Assembly (NCBI GenBank): GCA_021778785.1 | Contig: JAJYBX010000010.1 | Span: 1-16,501 of the forward strand | Source: Acidobacteriota bacterium | Lineage (GTDB): Bacteria; Acidobacteriota; Holophagae; Holophagales; Holophagaceae | Length of the DNA: 16,501 bases | Direction: 5' to 3' | In this document: positions 7,401 to 14,266 of the stretch, piece after piece | How positions within the stretch are numbered: position 1 is the stretch's first letter | Layout of the letters: every line of letters begins with the position of its first letter | Position numbers and translations under genes: made by a program | The notes under the pieces: generated by a model | Databases searched by the model: none | The model's input: only the letters and a program-made list of their open reading frames with translations | What the model was told of the DNA's origin: nothing

Positions 7401-9416
7401 ATGCGCACCGCCCTCCTCCTCACGGCCTCCATGGCCCTGCTGGCCGCCCGGCCCATGCAGATCGACGACATGTTCAAGGTGGCCCGCGTGGCCGATCCCC
7501 AGCGCTCCGGCCGGGGCGCCTTCGCCTGGCAGGTCGGCACCGTGGACCTGGCGGCCAATACCGTCACCACCCGCGTCTGGCTCGAGACCCCCGGCGCCGG
7601 GCCGAAGGCCCTGGACCTGGGCCCGGGCAGCCAGTCCCGCCCCCGCTTCAGCCCCGATGGCGCCAGCCTCTGCTACCAGCAGAGCGGCCAGCTCTGGATC
7701 GTGGACCTCGGTTCCATGAAGTCCCGGCAGCTCACCACCCTGGCCGGCGGCGCCTCCACCGCCCGCTGGAGCCCCGACGGCCAGTGGATCGCCTTCCTCT
7801 CCGCCACCGTGCCCAGCGGCGATCCGGCGGAGAACGCGGCCTACCTGAAGGCCCAGGAAGCACGGAAGGCCGACGGCCGCCTCATCAAGAACCTGATGTT
7901 CCGCCACTGGACCGAGTGGAAGGATCCCATGCAGCGCACCCACCTCTTCGTCGTGCCCAGCGACGGCTCGGCGGCGCCGCGCGACGTGACCGCGGGCCTG
8001 CCCTACGACGTGCCCACGCCCTTCGATTTCGCCTCCGGCGACGACTTCGCCTGGGCCCCGGATTCCCGGCACCTGGCCTTCGCCGCCAACCCGGCGCAGG
8101 ACACCGCCACCAGCACCAACGGGGACATCTTCGAGGTGGGCCTCGGGGGCGGGAAGCCCGCGAACCTCTCCGCCTTCAACGCGGCCCAGGACAGCACGCC
8201 CCGCTACTCGGCGGACGGCCGCTTCCTCTTCTGGCGGGCCCAGCGGGTGCCGGGCCACGAGTCCGACAAGTTCGAGCTCTGGGCCTATGACCGCGCGGCC
8301 CAGAAGGTCGTGAAGACCACCCGGGACACGGATCTCAGCGCGGGCGAGTACCACCTGGTGGCGAACGGCGTCCTCTTCAGCGCCGACCACGAGGGGCAGG
8401 TCGAGCTGTTCCGCTGGGACTGGGCCACGGGCAAGGTGGCTCAGCTCACCCACGGCCTGGCCGTCGCCGCCTTCCAGCCCCTCGACGGCACCCATGTGCT
8501 GGCGGCCCTCAGCGACACCGCCACGCCGCCCGATGTCTACACCGTGGATCTGGGCACCGGCGCCAAGGCCCGCGTGAGCCACCACAACGAGGCCCTGGCC
8601 AAGGAGCTGGGCCTGAACCGGGCCGAGAGCTTCTGGTTCACCGGCGCCGCCGGCAAGGACGGGAAGGCGCCCCGGGTCCAGGCCCTGGTGGTGAAACCCG
8701 TGGGCTTCGATCCGAAGAAGACCTACCCCATGGCCTTCCTCATCCATGGCGGGCCCCAGGGCCAGTGGGACGATCTGTGGAGCTACCGCTGGAACCCTGA
8801 AGTCTGGGCCAACGCCGGCCAGGGCTTCGTCACCGTGATGGTGAACCCCCGCGGCTCCACGGGACGGGGCCAGGCCTTCTGCAATGAGATCAGCGGCGAC
8901 TGGAACGGCGCGGTCATGGGCGACCTCATGAACGGCCTCGACGCCGCCCTCAAGCGCTTCCCCAACGTGGATCCCAAGCGCGTCGCCGCCGCCGGCGCCA
9001 GCTACGGCGGCTACGCCATCAACTGGATCGCCGGGCACTACGCCGACCGCTTCGCCTGCTTCGTGAGCCACGACGGCGTCTACAACCTCGACTCCATGAC
9101 CACCACCACCGAGGAGCTGTGGTTCCCCCGCTGGGAGAACAAGGGCTGGCCCTGGCAGAACCGCAAGCTCTACGAGAGCGCCAGCCCCCACCTGGCCGCC
9201 GCCCACTTCAAGAAGCCCATGCTGGTCGTCCAGGGGGAGCAGGACTTCCGCGTGCCCATCGAGGAGGGCATCCAGAACTTCCAGGCCCACCAGCTGCGCG
9301 GCATCCCCAGCGAGCTGCTCTACTTCCCCAGCGAGGGCCACTTCGTCCTCAAGCCCGCCAACTCCAAGCTCTGGCACGAGACCGTGCTGGGCTGGATCCA
9401 GCGCTGGACGAAGTAA
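7401..9416 (+). CDS. Exported S9 family prolyl-oligopeptidase-type peptidase
   Basis: This 671-residue serine peptidase resembles the dipeptidyl-peptidase IV / acylaminoacyl-peptidase group, which cleaves short peptides. Residues 1-16 look like a Sec signal peptide (MRTALLLTASMALLAA), so it probably acts in the periplasm or outside the cell. Residues of about 25-410 contain WD/PD40-like beta-propeller repeats (for example RFSPDGASL, RWSPDGQWIAF, RYSADGRFLF). The catalytic alpha/beta-hydrolase domain carries Ser534 in GASYGGYA, Asp615 in QGEQDFRVP and His647 in SEGHFV. HGGPQGQW near 449-456 is the usual oxyanion-region motif. The ATG at 7401 is preferred over an upstream in-frame GTG at 7344 because AAGAGG (7390-7395) precedes it and it begins the signal peptide. 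The gene is convergent with folK, with a palindromic repeat between them. Confidence 0.93.
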   Translation: MRTALLLTASMALLAARPMQIDDMFKVARVADPQRSGRGAFAWQVGTVDLAANTVTTRVWLETPGAGPKALDLGPGSQSRPRFSPDGASLCYQQSGQLWIVDLGSMKSRQLTTLAGGASTARWSPDGQWIAFLSATVPSGDPAENAAYLKAQEARKADGRLIKNLMFRHWTEWKDPMQRTHLFVVPSDGSAAPRDVTAGLPYDVPTPFDFASGDDFAWAPDSRHLAFAANPAQDTATSTNGDIFEVGLGGGKPANLSAFNAAQDSTPRYSADGRFLFWRAQRVPGHESDKFELWAYDRAAQKVVKTTRDTDLSAGEYHLVANGVLFSADHEGQVELFRWDWATGKVAQLTHGLAVAAFQPLDGTHVLAALSDTATPPDVYTVDLGTGAKARVSHHNEALAKELGLNRAESFWFTGAAGKDGKAPRVQALVVKPVGFDPKKTYPMAFLIHGGPQGQWDDLWSYRWNPEVWANAGQGFVTVMVNPRGSTGRGQAFCNEISGDWNGAVMGDLMNGLDAALKRFPNVDPKRVAAAGASYGGYAINWIAGHYADRFACFVSHDGVYNLDSMTTTTEELWFPRWENKGWPWQNRKLYESASPHLAAAHFKKPMLVVQGEQDFRVPIEEGIQNFQAHQLRGIPSELLYFPSEGHFVLKPANSKLWHETVLGWIQRWTK

Positions 9417-9430
9417 TCCCACCTGCTTGA

Positions 9431-9496
9431 ACCACCAAGGCACCAAGACACCAAGTTCTGACTTGGTCGTTCTTGGTGCCTTGGTGTCTTGGTGGT
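9431..9496. repeat. Palindromic ACCAAG-repeat element between convergent genes
   Basis: A 25-nt left arm (9431-9455) holds ACCAAG at 9434, 9442 and 9450, a period of 8. A 25-nt right arm (9472-9496) holds TTGGTG at 9473, 9481 and 9489. The arms are reverse complements except at two positions where the G and A of neighbouring units are swapped. The element fills the gap between the stop of the S9 peptidase (9416) and the stop of folK (9504). It is AT-richer than its surroundings. It could act as a bidirectional terminator; this is inferred from position only. Confidence 0.8.
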
Positions 9497-9503
9497 GATC
9501 CCT

Positions 9504-9974
9504 TCAGCCCAGCGGAATCACGCCTCCACACGCCCCTGGATCGGAGAGGGCGCGCCAGGGCTCCAGCACGAAAGGGCGGCTGAAGGCCCGGGGGTGGGGC
9601 AGCTCCAGCGTCAGCTCAGGACCCAGGGCCCGCAGGTCCTCCGGCGCGGGCCAGGTCCAGGCCCCCGGCGGGCCGTCCGTGGTGATGAGATCCAGGTCCA
9701 GGGTGCGGGGCGCGTTCCGGCCCGCCGTGCGGTCCCGGCCCTGGGCCAGCTCCAGGCGCAGCAGGGCCTCCAGCAGGCGCCGGGGATCGGCCTCCTCCGT
9801 GACGAGCACCGCCACCGTGTTCAGGTAGGTGGGCCCGCGCCCCGATTCGTCCGGCGTTTCCATCACCAGGGGCGAGGGGACGACGCCCCCCAGCGTCCGC
9901 AGGGCCGCCAGTCCCGCCGCCAGGTGCGCCCGGCGGTCGCCGAGGTTCGAGCCGAGGGCGACGACGGCCTTCAC
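9504..9974 (-). CDS. folK: 2-amino-4-hydroxy-6-hydroxymethyldihydropteridine pyrophosphokinase
   Basis: This 156-residue enzyme transfers pyrophosphate from ATP to 6-hydroxymethyl-7,8-dihydropterin in folate synthesis. The N-terminal ALGSNLGDR motif is at residues 6-14. The signature APRTLDLDLI at 88-97 contains the two magnesium-binding aspartates Asp93 and Asp95, and the conserved LPHPR lies at 125-129. Length is typical. The start is a GTG at 9972-9974, required to give the family N-terminus; an ATG 7 nt upstream is out of frame. No convincing Shine-Dalgarno sequence precedes the GTG, because the upstream region is occupied by the ACAGAT palindromic repeat that begins 6 nt away. It is the last gene of the minus-strand train after queC and queF. 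No folB or folP is seen here. Confidence 0.93.
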   Translation of the reverse strand: MKAVVALGSNLGDRRAHLAAGLAALRTLGGVVPSPLVMETPDESGRGPTYLNTVAVLVTEEADPRRLLEALLRLELAQGRDRTAGRNAPRTLDLDLITTDGPPGAWTWPAPEDLRALGPELTLELPHPRAFSRPFVLEPWRALSDPGACGGVIPLG

Positions 9975-9980
9975 TTTGCA

Positions 9981-10053
9981 TCCACAGATTTCACAGATTC
10001 ACACAGATGAAATGGACAGATTCTAATCTGTGCCATCTGTGGAATCTGTGGAC
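9981..10053. repeat. Palindromic ACAGAT-repeat element, copy A (folK-queF junction)
   Basis: CACAGAT units at 9983, 9992 and 10002 form the left arm, and ATCTGTG units at 10026, 10035 and 10044 form the inverted right arm, with an AT-rich loop between. The element occupies almost the whole gap between the queF stop codon (10054-10056, directly adjacent) and the folK start (9974). Bases 9981-10008 reappear exactly, reverse-complemented, at 10529-10556 in copy B. Bases 10035-10053 reappear reverse-complemented at 10483-10501. Confidence 0.85.
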
Positions 10054-10467
10054 TCATTTCTTTTCTCCGTGTTCGGCCACGACGAGGGTGCGGATGCCGC
10101 CGCGGATGAGGAAGTCGCCCTCGACGCGCATCCACTGGGGCTGCGTGGCCTTCACCAGGTCGTCCAGGATCTGGTTGGTGACGGCCTCGTGGAAGGCGCC
10201 CTGGTCGCGGAAGCTCCAGAGGTAGAGCTTCAGGGACTTCGACTCCACGCAGAGCCGGTCGGGCTGGTACTGGATGCGGAGCTTGGCGAAGTCCGGCTGG
10301 CCCGTGAGGGGGCAGAGGCAGGTGAACTCCTCCGTCTCGAAGGTGATGGTGAAGGGCCGGCCCGGCCGGGGGCTCTCGAAGGTGTCGAGCTTCCCCGTGG
10401 GCCGGGTCACCACGTACTTCGGCAGCTTCCTCGGAAGCGTGGGCTGGGGGGTCTTCTTCGTGGCCAT
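10054..10467 (-). CDS. queF: NADPH-dependent 7-cyano-7-deazaguanine reductase (QueF, unimodular)
   Basis: This 137-residue enzyme reduces the nitrile of preQ0 to the amine preQ1 in queuosine tRNA-modification synthesis. The catalytic cysteine is Cys52 in [11 protein letters not shown] (residues 50-60), with the conserved Asp59 that protonates the substrate. The QueF motif ESKSLK is at 75-80 and the substrate-binding His93-Glu94 pair follows. Its length matches the short YkvM-type QueF rather than the two-domain E. coli type. The ATG at 10467 is chosen because AAAGGA precedes it; an in-frame start at 10497 would lie inside the repeat element. The gene directly follows queC, the enzyme that makes its substrate, and is bracketed by two inverted copies of the ACAGAT element: one abuts its stop codon, the other ends 15 nt before its start. 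Confidence 0.96.
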   Translation of the reverse strand: MATKKTPQPTLPRKLPKYVVTRPTGKLDTFESPRPGRPFTITFETEEFTCLCPLTGQPDFAKLRIQYQPDRLCVESKSLKLYLWSFRDQGAFHEAVTNQILDDLVKATQPQWMRVEGDFLIRGGIRTLVVAEHGEKK

Positions 10468-10482
10468 GGAAGTCCTTTTGTT

Positions 10483-10557
10483 GTCCACAGATTCCACAGA
10501 TTACACAGAGGAAAAACCGCGGGATGGAATCTGTGTGAATCTGTGAAATCTGTGGAC
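10483..10557. repeat. Palindromic ACAGAT-repeat element, copy B (queF-queC junction)
   Basis: The left arm (10483-10508) carries CACAGATT units and the right arm (10526-10557) carries AATCTGTG units, again an imperfect palindrome with a non-conserved centre. It is inverted relative to copy A: 28 nt at 10529-10556 are the exact reverse complement of 9981-10008, and 19 nt at 10483-10501 match 10035-10053 in reverse complement. It begins 2 nt beyond the queC stop codon (10560-10562) and lies in the leader of queF. Confidence 0.85.
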
Positions 10558-10559
10558 GC

Positions 10560-11255
10560 TCATTTCAGGTTCTCGGGAATGAACGCGTACGGGATGGGAT
10601 CGGTCACGCCCGCCTCTTTGAAGCCGCGGAGGCGGAGGGCGCAGGAGTCGCAGCGGCCGCAGGCCCGGTCCTCGCCCTGGTAGCAGGACCAGCTCAGGTG
10701 CAGGGGGGCGCCGAGTTCCATCCCCTTCCGGACGATGTCGGCCTTGCGGAGGTGCAGGAGCGGCGCGTGGAAGGCCAGGCGCGTCTCGGGCTTCGTGCCC
10801 AGGTTCGCCGTCTGCTCGAAGCTGCGGAGGAAGGCCTCGCGGCAGTCGGGGTAGCCGCTGCTGTCCTCCTCCACGAAGCCCACGAAGATGGCGCTGGCCC
10901 GCAGCACCTCGGCCCAGCTCACGCAGGTGGCCAGGAGGTGCGCGTTGCGGAAGGGCACGTAGCTCACGGGCACGCCCGCGCGGTCGGGATCGCCCTCGGG
11001 CAGGGCGATGGAAGGGTCCGTCAGCGCCGAGCCGCCGATGGCCTTGAGGGAATCGAAGCCGATGATGAGCCGCCGGGAAGCGGGGACGTCGTAGAAGTCC
11101 GCGATCTCGCGAAACGCGCGCTTTTCGCGCTCCTGGGTGCGCTGGCCGTAGTCCGCGTGGAGCAGGGCCAGCTCGAAGCCCTGGGCCTTCGCCATCGCGG
11201 CGGTCACGCAGGAGTCCATGCCCCCGGAGAGGGAGACGACGGCGAGGTCAGCCAC
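10560..11255 (-). CDS. queC: 7-cyano-7-deazaguanine synthase
   Basis: This 231-residue ATP-dependent enzyme converts 7-carboxy-7-deazaguanine and ammonia to preQ0, the step before QueF. The PP-loop SGGMDS is at residues 10-15, and the conserved GYPDCR at 134-139. A zinc site is formed by Cys191, Cys199, Cys202 and Cys205 (C-x7-C-x2-C-x2-C). The GTG at 11253-11255 is preferred: it gives the normal N-terminus two residues before LAVVSLSGG and overlaps the acyltransferase stop codon by 8 nt, a common operon arrangement. An upstream in-frame ATG at 11324 would add 23 residues lying inside the acyltransferase gene. QueD and QueE, the earlier pathway enzymes, are not in the window. Confidence 0.94.
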   Translation of the reverse strand: MADLAVVSLSGGMDSCVTAAMAKAQGFELALLHADYGQRTQEREKRAFREIADFYDVPASRRLIIGFDSLKAIGGSALTDPSIALPEGDPDRAGVPVSYVPFRNAHLLATCVSWAEVLRASAIFVGFVEEDSSGYPDCREAFLRSFEQTANLGTKPETRLAFHAPLLHLRKADIVRKGMELGAPLHLSWSCYQGEDRACGRCDSCALRLRGFKEAGVTDPIPYAFIPENLK

Positions 11256-11967
11256 GGGCCACCGCCTCGGCCCAGGCCTCCAGCTCGTCCATCCTTCGCT
11301 GAAGCCGTTCGGCTTCAGCGGCATCTGCCGCCGATGGCGGCAGCTGGTACGGCGCTCCGTACCGGATGGTGCACGTTGCGAACGGCATCGGGATCACCAT
11401 GCGGTCCCAGGTCTTCAGTTTGAAGCTGCGGTCGAAGGCCAGGCTCACGGGCACGATCCAGGCGCCGGTCTTGCGGGCCAGGGCCACGGTGCCGGGCTTC
11501 AGTTCCATGAGGGGGCCGCGGGGGCCGTCGGGGGTGATGCCGAAATCCCAGCCCTGCTTCACGGCCTGGATCATGCGCACCAGCGCCCGCGCCCCGTCCT
11601 CGCTGGCGGTGCCGCGCACGGCGTGGATGCCGAACCAGCGCCAGGTGGCGGCGCTGCGCTCGCCATCCCGGCTGTCGCTGGAGAGGATGGCCACGCCCCG
11701 GGCCTCCCCGGTGGCGGTGCGGCGGCGGAAGGGATAGGCGAGCGGCATCATGAAGAGGCGCCGGTGCCAGAAGGCCAGGATGAAGCGCTCGTCCCGGGCC
11801 ACGAGGGCCTCCACGGGCTCGAAGCCCTCCCGCTTCACCCGCAGGGTGTAGGACCAGAGCTTGATGAGGCCCGCCCCCAGGAAGGGCACGGCGCGGAAGG
11901 CCAGCCACACCGAGAATGGCGAGCCCAGGGGCCGCCCCCGCTCCGCGATGGCCACCCCGCCGGCCAT
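11248..11967 (-). CDS. DUF374 lysophospholipid acyltransferase family protein
   Basis: This 239-residue protein matches the DUF374 branch of the lysophospholipid/lipid A acyltransferase superfamily, thought to acylate membrane lipids or lipid A at the inner membrane. Visible motifs are FWHRRLFMMP (His68, where the family has its catalytic histidine), SSDSRDGE at 96-103 and the strongly conserved TPDGPRGP at 145-152. A hydrophobic N-terminal segment (about residues 18-40) could associate with the membrane. The acceptor lipid is not determinable here. Its ATG overlaps the hslO stop codon as TGATG, and its own stop overlaps the queC start, so translational coupling along the train is likely. Confidence 0.88.
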   Translation of the reverse strand: MAGGVAIAERGRPLGSPFSVWLAFRAVPFLGAGLIKLWSYTLRVKREGFEPVEALVARDERFILAFWHRRLFMMPLAYPFRRRTATGEARGVAILSSDSRDGERSAATWRWFGIHAVRGTASEDGARALVRMIQAVKQGWDFGITPDGPRGPLMELKPGTVALARKTGAWIVPVSLAFDRSFKLKTWDRMVIPMPFATCTIRYGAPYQLPPSAADAAEAERLQRRMDELEAWAEAVARG

Positions 11968-12803
11968 CAGGCCTCCTCCCCGAGGAGATCCTCGCGGGAG
12001 ATGGGGTACATCGTGCCGCAGTAGTCGCAGCGGACCTCCACCGGGCCGGGCTCGCGGAAGAGGTCCTCCTTCTGGTCCTCCGGGAAGGTGCGGAGGGTGG
12101 CCAGCAGGGCCTCGCGGCTGCAGCGGCAGCGGTAGTAGAGCTCCGAGGTGGACTGGAGTTCGGTGCCCTGGCCCTGGGCCACCCAGGCCGCGAGGAAGCC
12201 CGGCGTCCGCTCCCAGAGGGGCACCACGTCCAGGCCCTCGATCGCCTGCACCAGCCGGGCCAGGCGCTCCGGCGGGCACGCCGGCAGGGGCTCCACCAGC
12301 AGGCCGCCGGCCTCGCCGGTGCCCGGGTCGCACCACAGCGTGATGCTGGCCTGCACCTGCTCCGATTGCTGGAGGTAGTGCTCGATCTGCGTCTGGATGC
12401 CCCCCTCCACCAGGGGCAGGTGCCCGATGTAGGGCTGCCCGGCGGCGTTGGAGCGCATCACCTGGAGGACGCCGGGGCCCGCGATCCAGTCCCCCGCCTC
12501 GGGCGCGCCGAGGTCCAGGACGCCCCGCAGGGTGCCGTCGGGCCAGCTGTCGGCCACCACGGCCTTGGCCCGGCCCCCGCCCTTGAGGAGGAGCTGGAGG
12601 CGCTCCGCGAAGAGGGTGCGGCTCTGGAGCAGGGCCGCCGAAACCAGCAGCTCCGTGAGGCAGGCGCAGGCCGTCGGCTCCAGGTGGGGATGGCCCCGTC
12701 GCACGCCGTCCCAGAGCGGGGCGGCATCGAGGGAGGAGAGGCGGATGTGGCCGTCCTGGGTGAGGGCCTTGGTCACCCGGGCCTGGGGGATGGCGTCGTT
12801 CAT
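11967..12803 (-). CDS. hslO: Redox-regulated chaperone Hsp33
   Basis: This 278-residue cytoplasmic holdase binds unfolding proteins when activated by oxidation, notably by hypochlorous acid or peroxide with heat. The C-terminal zinc-binding redox switch is intact: Cys226 and Cys228 (RCRCS) and Cys259 and Cys262 (CDYC). In the reduced state these four bind zinc; oxidation releases it and unfolds the domain. The N-terminal substrate-binding core is of normal length. AGGA lies 5 nt before the ATG. It follows msrQ by 60 nt on the same strand and overlaps the acyltransferase start by one base. Its position beside msrQ, a gene of methionine-sulfoxide repair, suggests shared use under oxidative protein damage. 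Confidence 0.95.
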   Translation of the reverse strand: MNDAIPQARVTKALTQDGHIRLSSLDAAPLWDGVRRGHPHLEPTACACLTELLVSAALLQSRTLFAERLQLLLKGGGRAKAVVADSWPDGTLRGVLDLGAPEAGDWIAGPGVLQVMRSNAAGQPYIGHLPLVEGGIQTQIEHYLQQSEQVQASITLWCDPGTGEAGGLLVEPLPACPPERLARLVQAIEGLDVVPLWERTPGFLAAWVAQGQGTELQSTSELYYRCRCSREALLATLRTFPEDQKEDLFREPGPVEVRCDYCGTMYPISREDLLGEEA

Positions 12804-12863
12804 GGATCCTGCGGGGAAGGGCCGGGGCCGCCCCGGGAGGGCGCCCGCCGGCGGCGGAACCCT

Positions 12864-13466
12864 CTATTGTGCCCGCGCCGGGTGGCGGCGCGGCCAGGGA
12901 ATCCTCAGGAGGAGGAGCGCCGCCACGGGCACGGCCAGCAGGAGCACACGGGGATCCCGGAAGCCCACCTTGGCCTTCCAGGCAAAATGGATCACCCCCA
13001 GGAGCGCGGCGAGGTAGGCCAGGCGGTGGAGCCGTTTCCAGTTCCGCCCCAGACGCCGCTGCCAGCCCTTCGTGCTCGTGATCGCCAGGGGCAGCAGGCA
13101 CAGCCAGGTGGCCATGCCCACGAAGATGAAGGGATGCTTGGCCAGGTCGCGCGCCAGTTCCCTGGGGCTGAATCCCAGATCCAGGCCCGTGTAGATCAGC
13201 AGGTGGAGACAGCCGTAGGCGAAGGCCCAGAGCCCCAGGGGACGCTTCAGGACCCCCCAGCCGGACCAGCGGGTGGCCCGCTGCAGGGGCGCCATGGCCA
13301 GGGAGAGCGCCAGCAGCGCCAGGGCCCACCACCCGCAGGTGTCGATGAGCTTCTCCACGGGGTTGGCCGTGAGGATGGCGAAGTCCTGGCGGAGGAGGCC
13401 CCAGCCGAGGCGCAGCAGGGGCAGCAGGGGCAGCCATCGGGCGAAGTGGGGAAGCACGCGGCGCAT
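12864..13466 (-). CDS. msrQ: MsrQ-like heme-binding membrane subunit of methionine sulfoxide reductase system
   Basis: This 200-residue multi-spanning membrane protein of the ferric-reductase-like transmembrane family passes electrons from the respiratory quinone pool or a flavin reductase to the periplasmic MsrP. Predicted hydrophobic helices lie near residues 11-26, 46-60, 76-94, 113-130, 148-163 and 173-188. Candidate heme-ligating histidines are His88, His147 and His160. ANPVEKLIDTCGWWAL near 34-49 resembles the family's N-P-V...G-W-A-L segment. The ATG at 13466 has GGAGGG upstream; a longer in-frame reading to 13781 has low-complexity, non-family sequence and is rejected. It heads the minus-strand train that continues into hslO. 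Its partner msrP is about 1.1 kb away on the same strand, not adjacent as in E. coli. Confidence 0.9.
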   Translation of the reverse strand: MRRVLPHFARWLPLLPLLRLGWGLLRQDFAILTANPVEKLIDTCGWWALALLALSLAMAPLQRATRWSGWGVLKRPLGLWAFAYGCLHLLIYTGLDLGFSPRELARDLAKHPFIFVGMATWLCLLPLAITSTKGWQRRLGRNWKRLHRLAYLAALLGVIHFAWKAKVGFRDPRVLLLAVPVAALLLLRIPWPRRHPARAQ

Positions 13467-13491
13467 GGGCCCTCCGTGGATTTGCCGTTCC

Positions 13492-13522
13492 GGGTTCTGG
13501 CCTTCATAATCGGGGGTTCTGG
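13492..13522 (-). promoter_or_regulatory. Direct repeats flanking an AT-rich patch upstream of msrQ
   Basis: GGGTTCTGG occurs at 13492-13500 and again at 13514-13522, exactly 22 bp apart (about two helical turns), flanking CTTCATAATC. On the minus strand the patch reads GATTATGAAG and could serve as a -10 region for msrQ, whose start is at 13466. This would suit a dimeric activator or repressor site; no regulator is identified. Confidence 0.3.
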
Positions 13523-13650
13523 GCTTTTCGGATTGCGCTGACCCGCAGTGCAAGATGGCGGCGCGATCCCGGTGGTTCCCGTCCAGGATCCCCCCGCGCC
13601 ACGCCACGGCCGCCCGGAGGTCTCCCCGATCCCGCACCCCGGAACCCGCC

Positions 13651-14193
13651 ATGCCTTCGCTCCTCGGCCACGCCGCCGCCGGCCTCGCCCTGAACGCCGC
13701 CTTCGCCGGCCACCAGGCGCCCCGCCGCAGCTGGGCCCTCGCCGCCGCCTGCGCCCTGGCCCCGGACCTGGACTGGTTCACGGCCTTCCTCCACCTGCCC
13801 TACGGGCATGTCCTCACCCACCGGGGGGCCACCCACTCCCTGGCGGCCGCGGCCCTCATCGCCAGCGCCGCCATGCTGCTGGGCCTGCGGTCCCATCTGC
13901 GCAGCCGGAGGCTCTGGCTCTGCCTGTTCGCCGCCGCCTTCTCCCACGGCCTGCTGGACGCCTGCACCCTCGGCGGGGTCGGCGTGGCGGCCTTCCTGCC
14001 CTTCTCGGGCGAGCGGTACGTCTGCGTGTGGCAGCCCATCCGCGTCTCGCCCATCCCCCTCACGGGGCGCCTGTGGGTCCGCTTCCTCGGCGCCCTCTGG
14101 ACCGAGGCCGTGTGGATCGGCCTTCCGGCGATCCTCCTCGTCACCGCCGCCCGCGCGGCCCGCTGGGTCCGGCCTGTGCCTGACCACGCCTAG
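13651..14193 (+). CDS. YdjM/DUF457-type membrane-bound metal-dependent hydrolase
   Basis: This 180-residue integral membrane protein is of the DUF457 (YdjM/YbcI-like) family, annotated as inner membrane metal-dependent hydrolases of uncertain substrate. It starts MPSLLGHAAAG, with the family's early GH motif. Conserved polar motifs DLDWF near residue 40 and HRGATHS near 57-63 supply likely metal ligands (Asp and His). Further hydrophobic stretches follow, with FSHGLLDACT holding another conserved His and Asp. The ATG at 13651 gives the family N-terminus; 32 in-frame upstream residues from 13555 are low-complexity and rejected. Its TAG stop (14191-14193) is formed by the TA target duplication plus the first G of the mobile element. 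It is oriented opposite to msrQ and msrP and sits between them. Confidence 0.82.
   Translation: MPSLLGHAAAGLALNAAFAGHQAPRRSWALAAACALAPDLDWFTAFLHLPYGHVLTHRGATHSLAAAALIASAAMLLGLRSHLRSRRLWLCLFAAAFSHGLLDACTLGGVGVAAFLPFSGERYVCVWQPIRVSPIPLTGRLWVRFLGALWTEAVWIGLPAILLVTAARAARWVRPVPDHA
14191..14192. repeat. Left TA target-site duplication
   Basis: TA immediately outside the left terminal inverted repeat matches TA at 14582-14583 outside the right one. With the first G of the element it forms the TAG stop of the upstream membrane protein gene. Confidence 0.55.
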
Positions 14194-14211
14194 GGCCTGT
14201 TTTCAAATTGG
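14193..14211 (+). repeat. Left terminal inverted repeat (19 bp)
   Basis: GGGCCTGTTTTCAAATTGG is the exact reverse complement of 14563-14581. With the flanking TA the perfect match is 21 bp. Confidence 0.95.
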
Positions 14212-14266
14212 ATGTGAGCCGCGACGCCGGCCAGCCGCGCCCATGGCAGATATCTGTACGTCTCGC

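Noticed and set aside
7260..9446. 728-codon minus-strand frame across the S9 peptidase
   Set aside because: Shadow frame with no motif; the plus-strand gene has signal peptide, propeller repeats and catalytic triad.
10468..10497. Upstream start for queF inside the repeat
   Set aside because: It would translate part of the palindromic repeat; ATG 10467 has AAAGGA upstream and a normal N-terminus.
9981..10557. CRISPR array reading of the ACAGAT repeats
   Set aside because: Units are 7-10 nt, nearly contiguous, inverted rather than directly repeated with unique spacers, and no cas gene is present.
11248..13437. 729-codon minus-strand frame joining the acyltransferase with upstream sequence through hslO and msrQ
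   Set aside because: Only the last 239 codons (from 11967) are a recognisable protein; the rest is a frame-shifted reading of hslO and msrQ.
13467..13781. Extended msrQ start at 13781
   Set aside because: The 105 extra residues are low-complexity and overlap the opposite-strand gene; ATG 13466 has a good ribosome-binding site and gives the standard 200-residue MsrQ.
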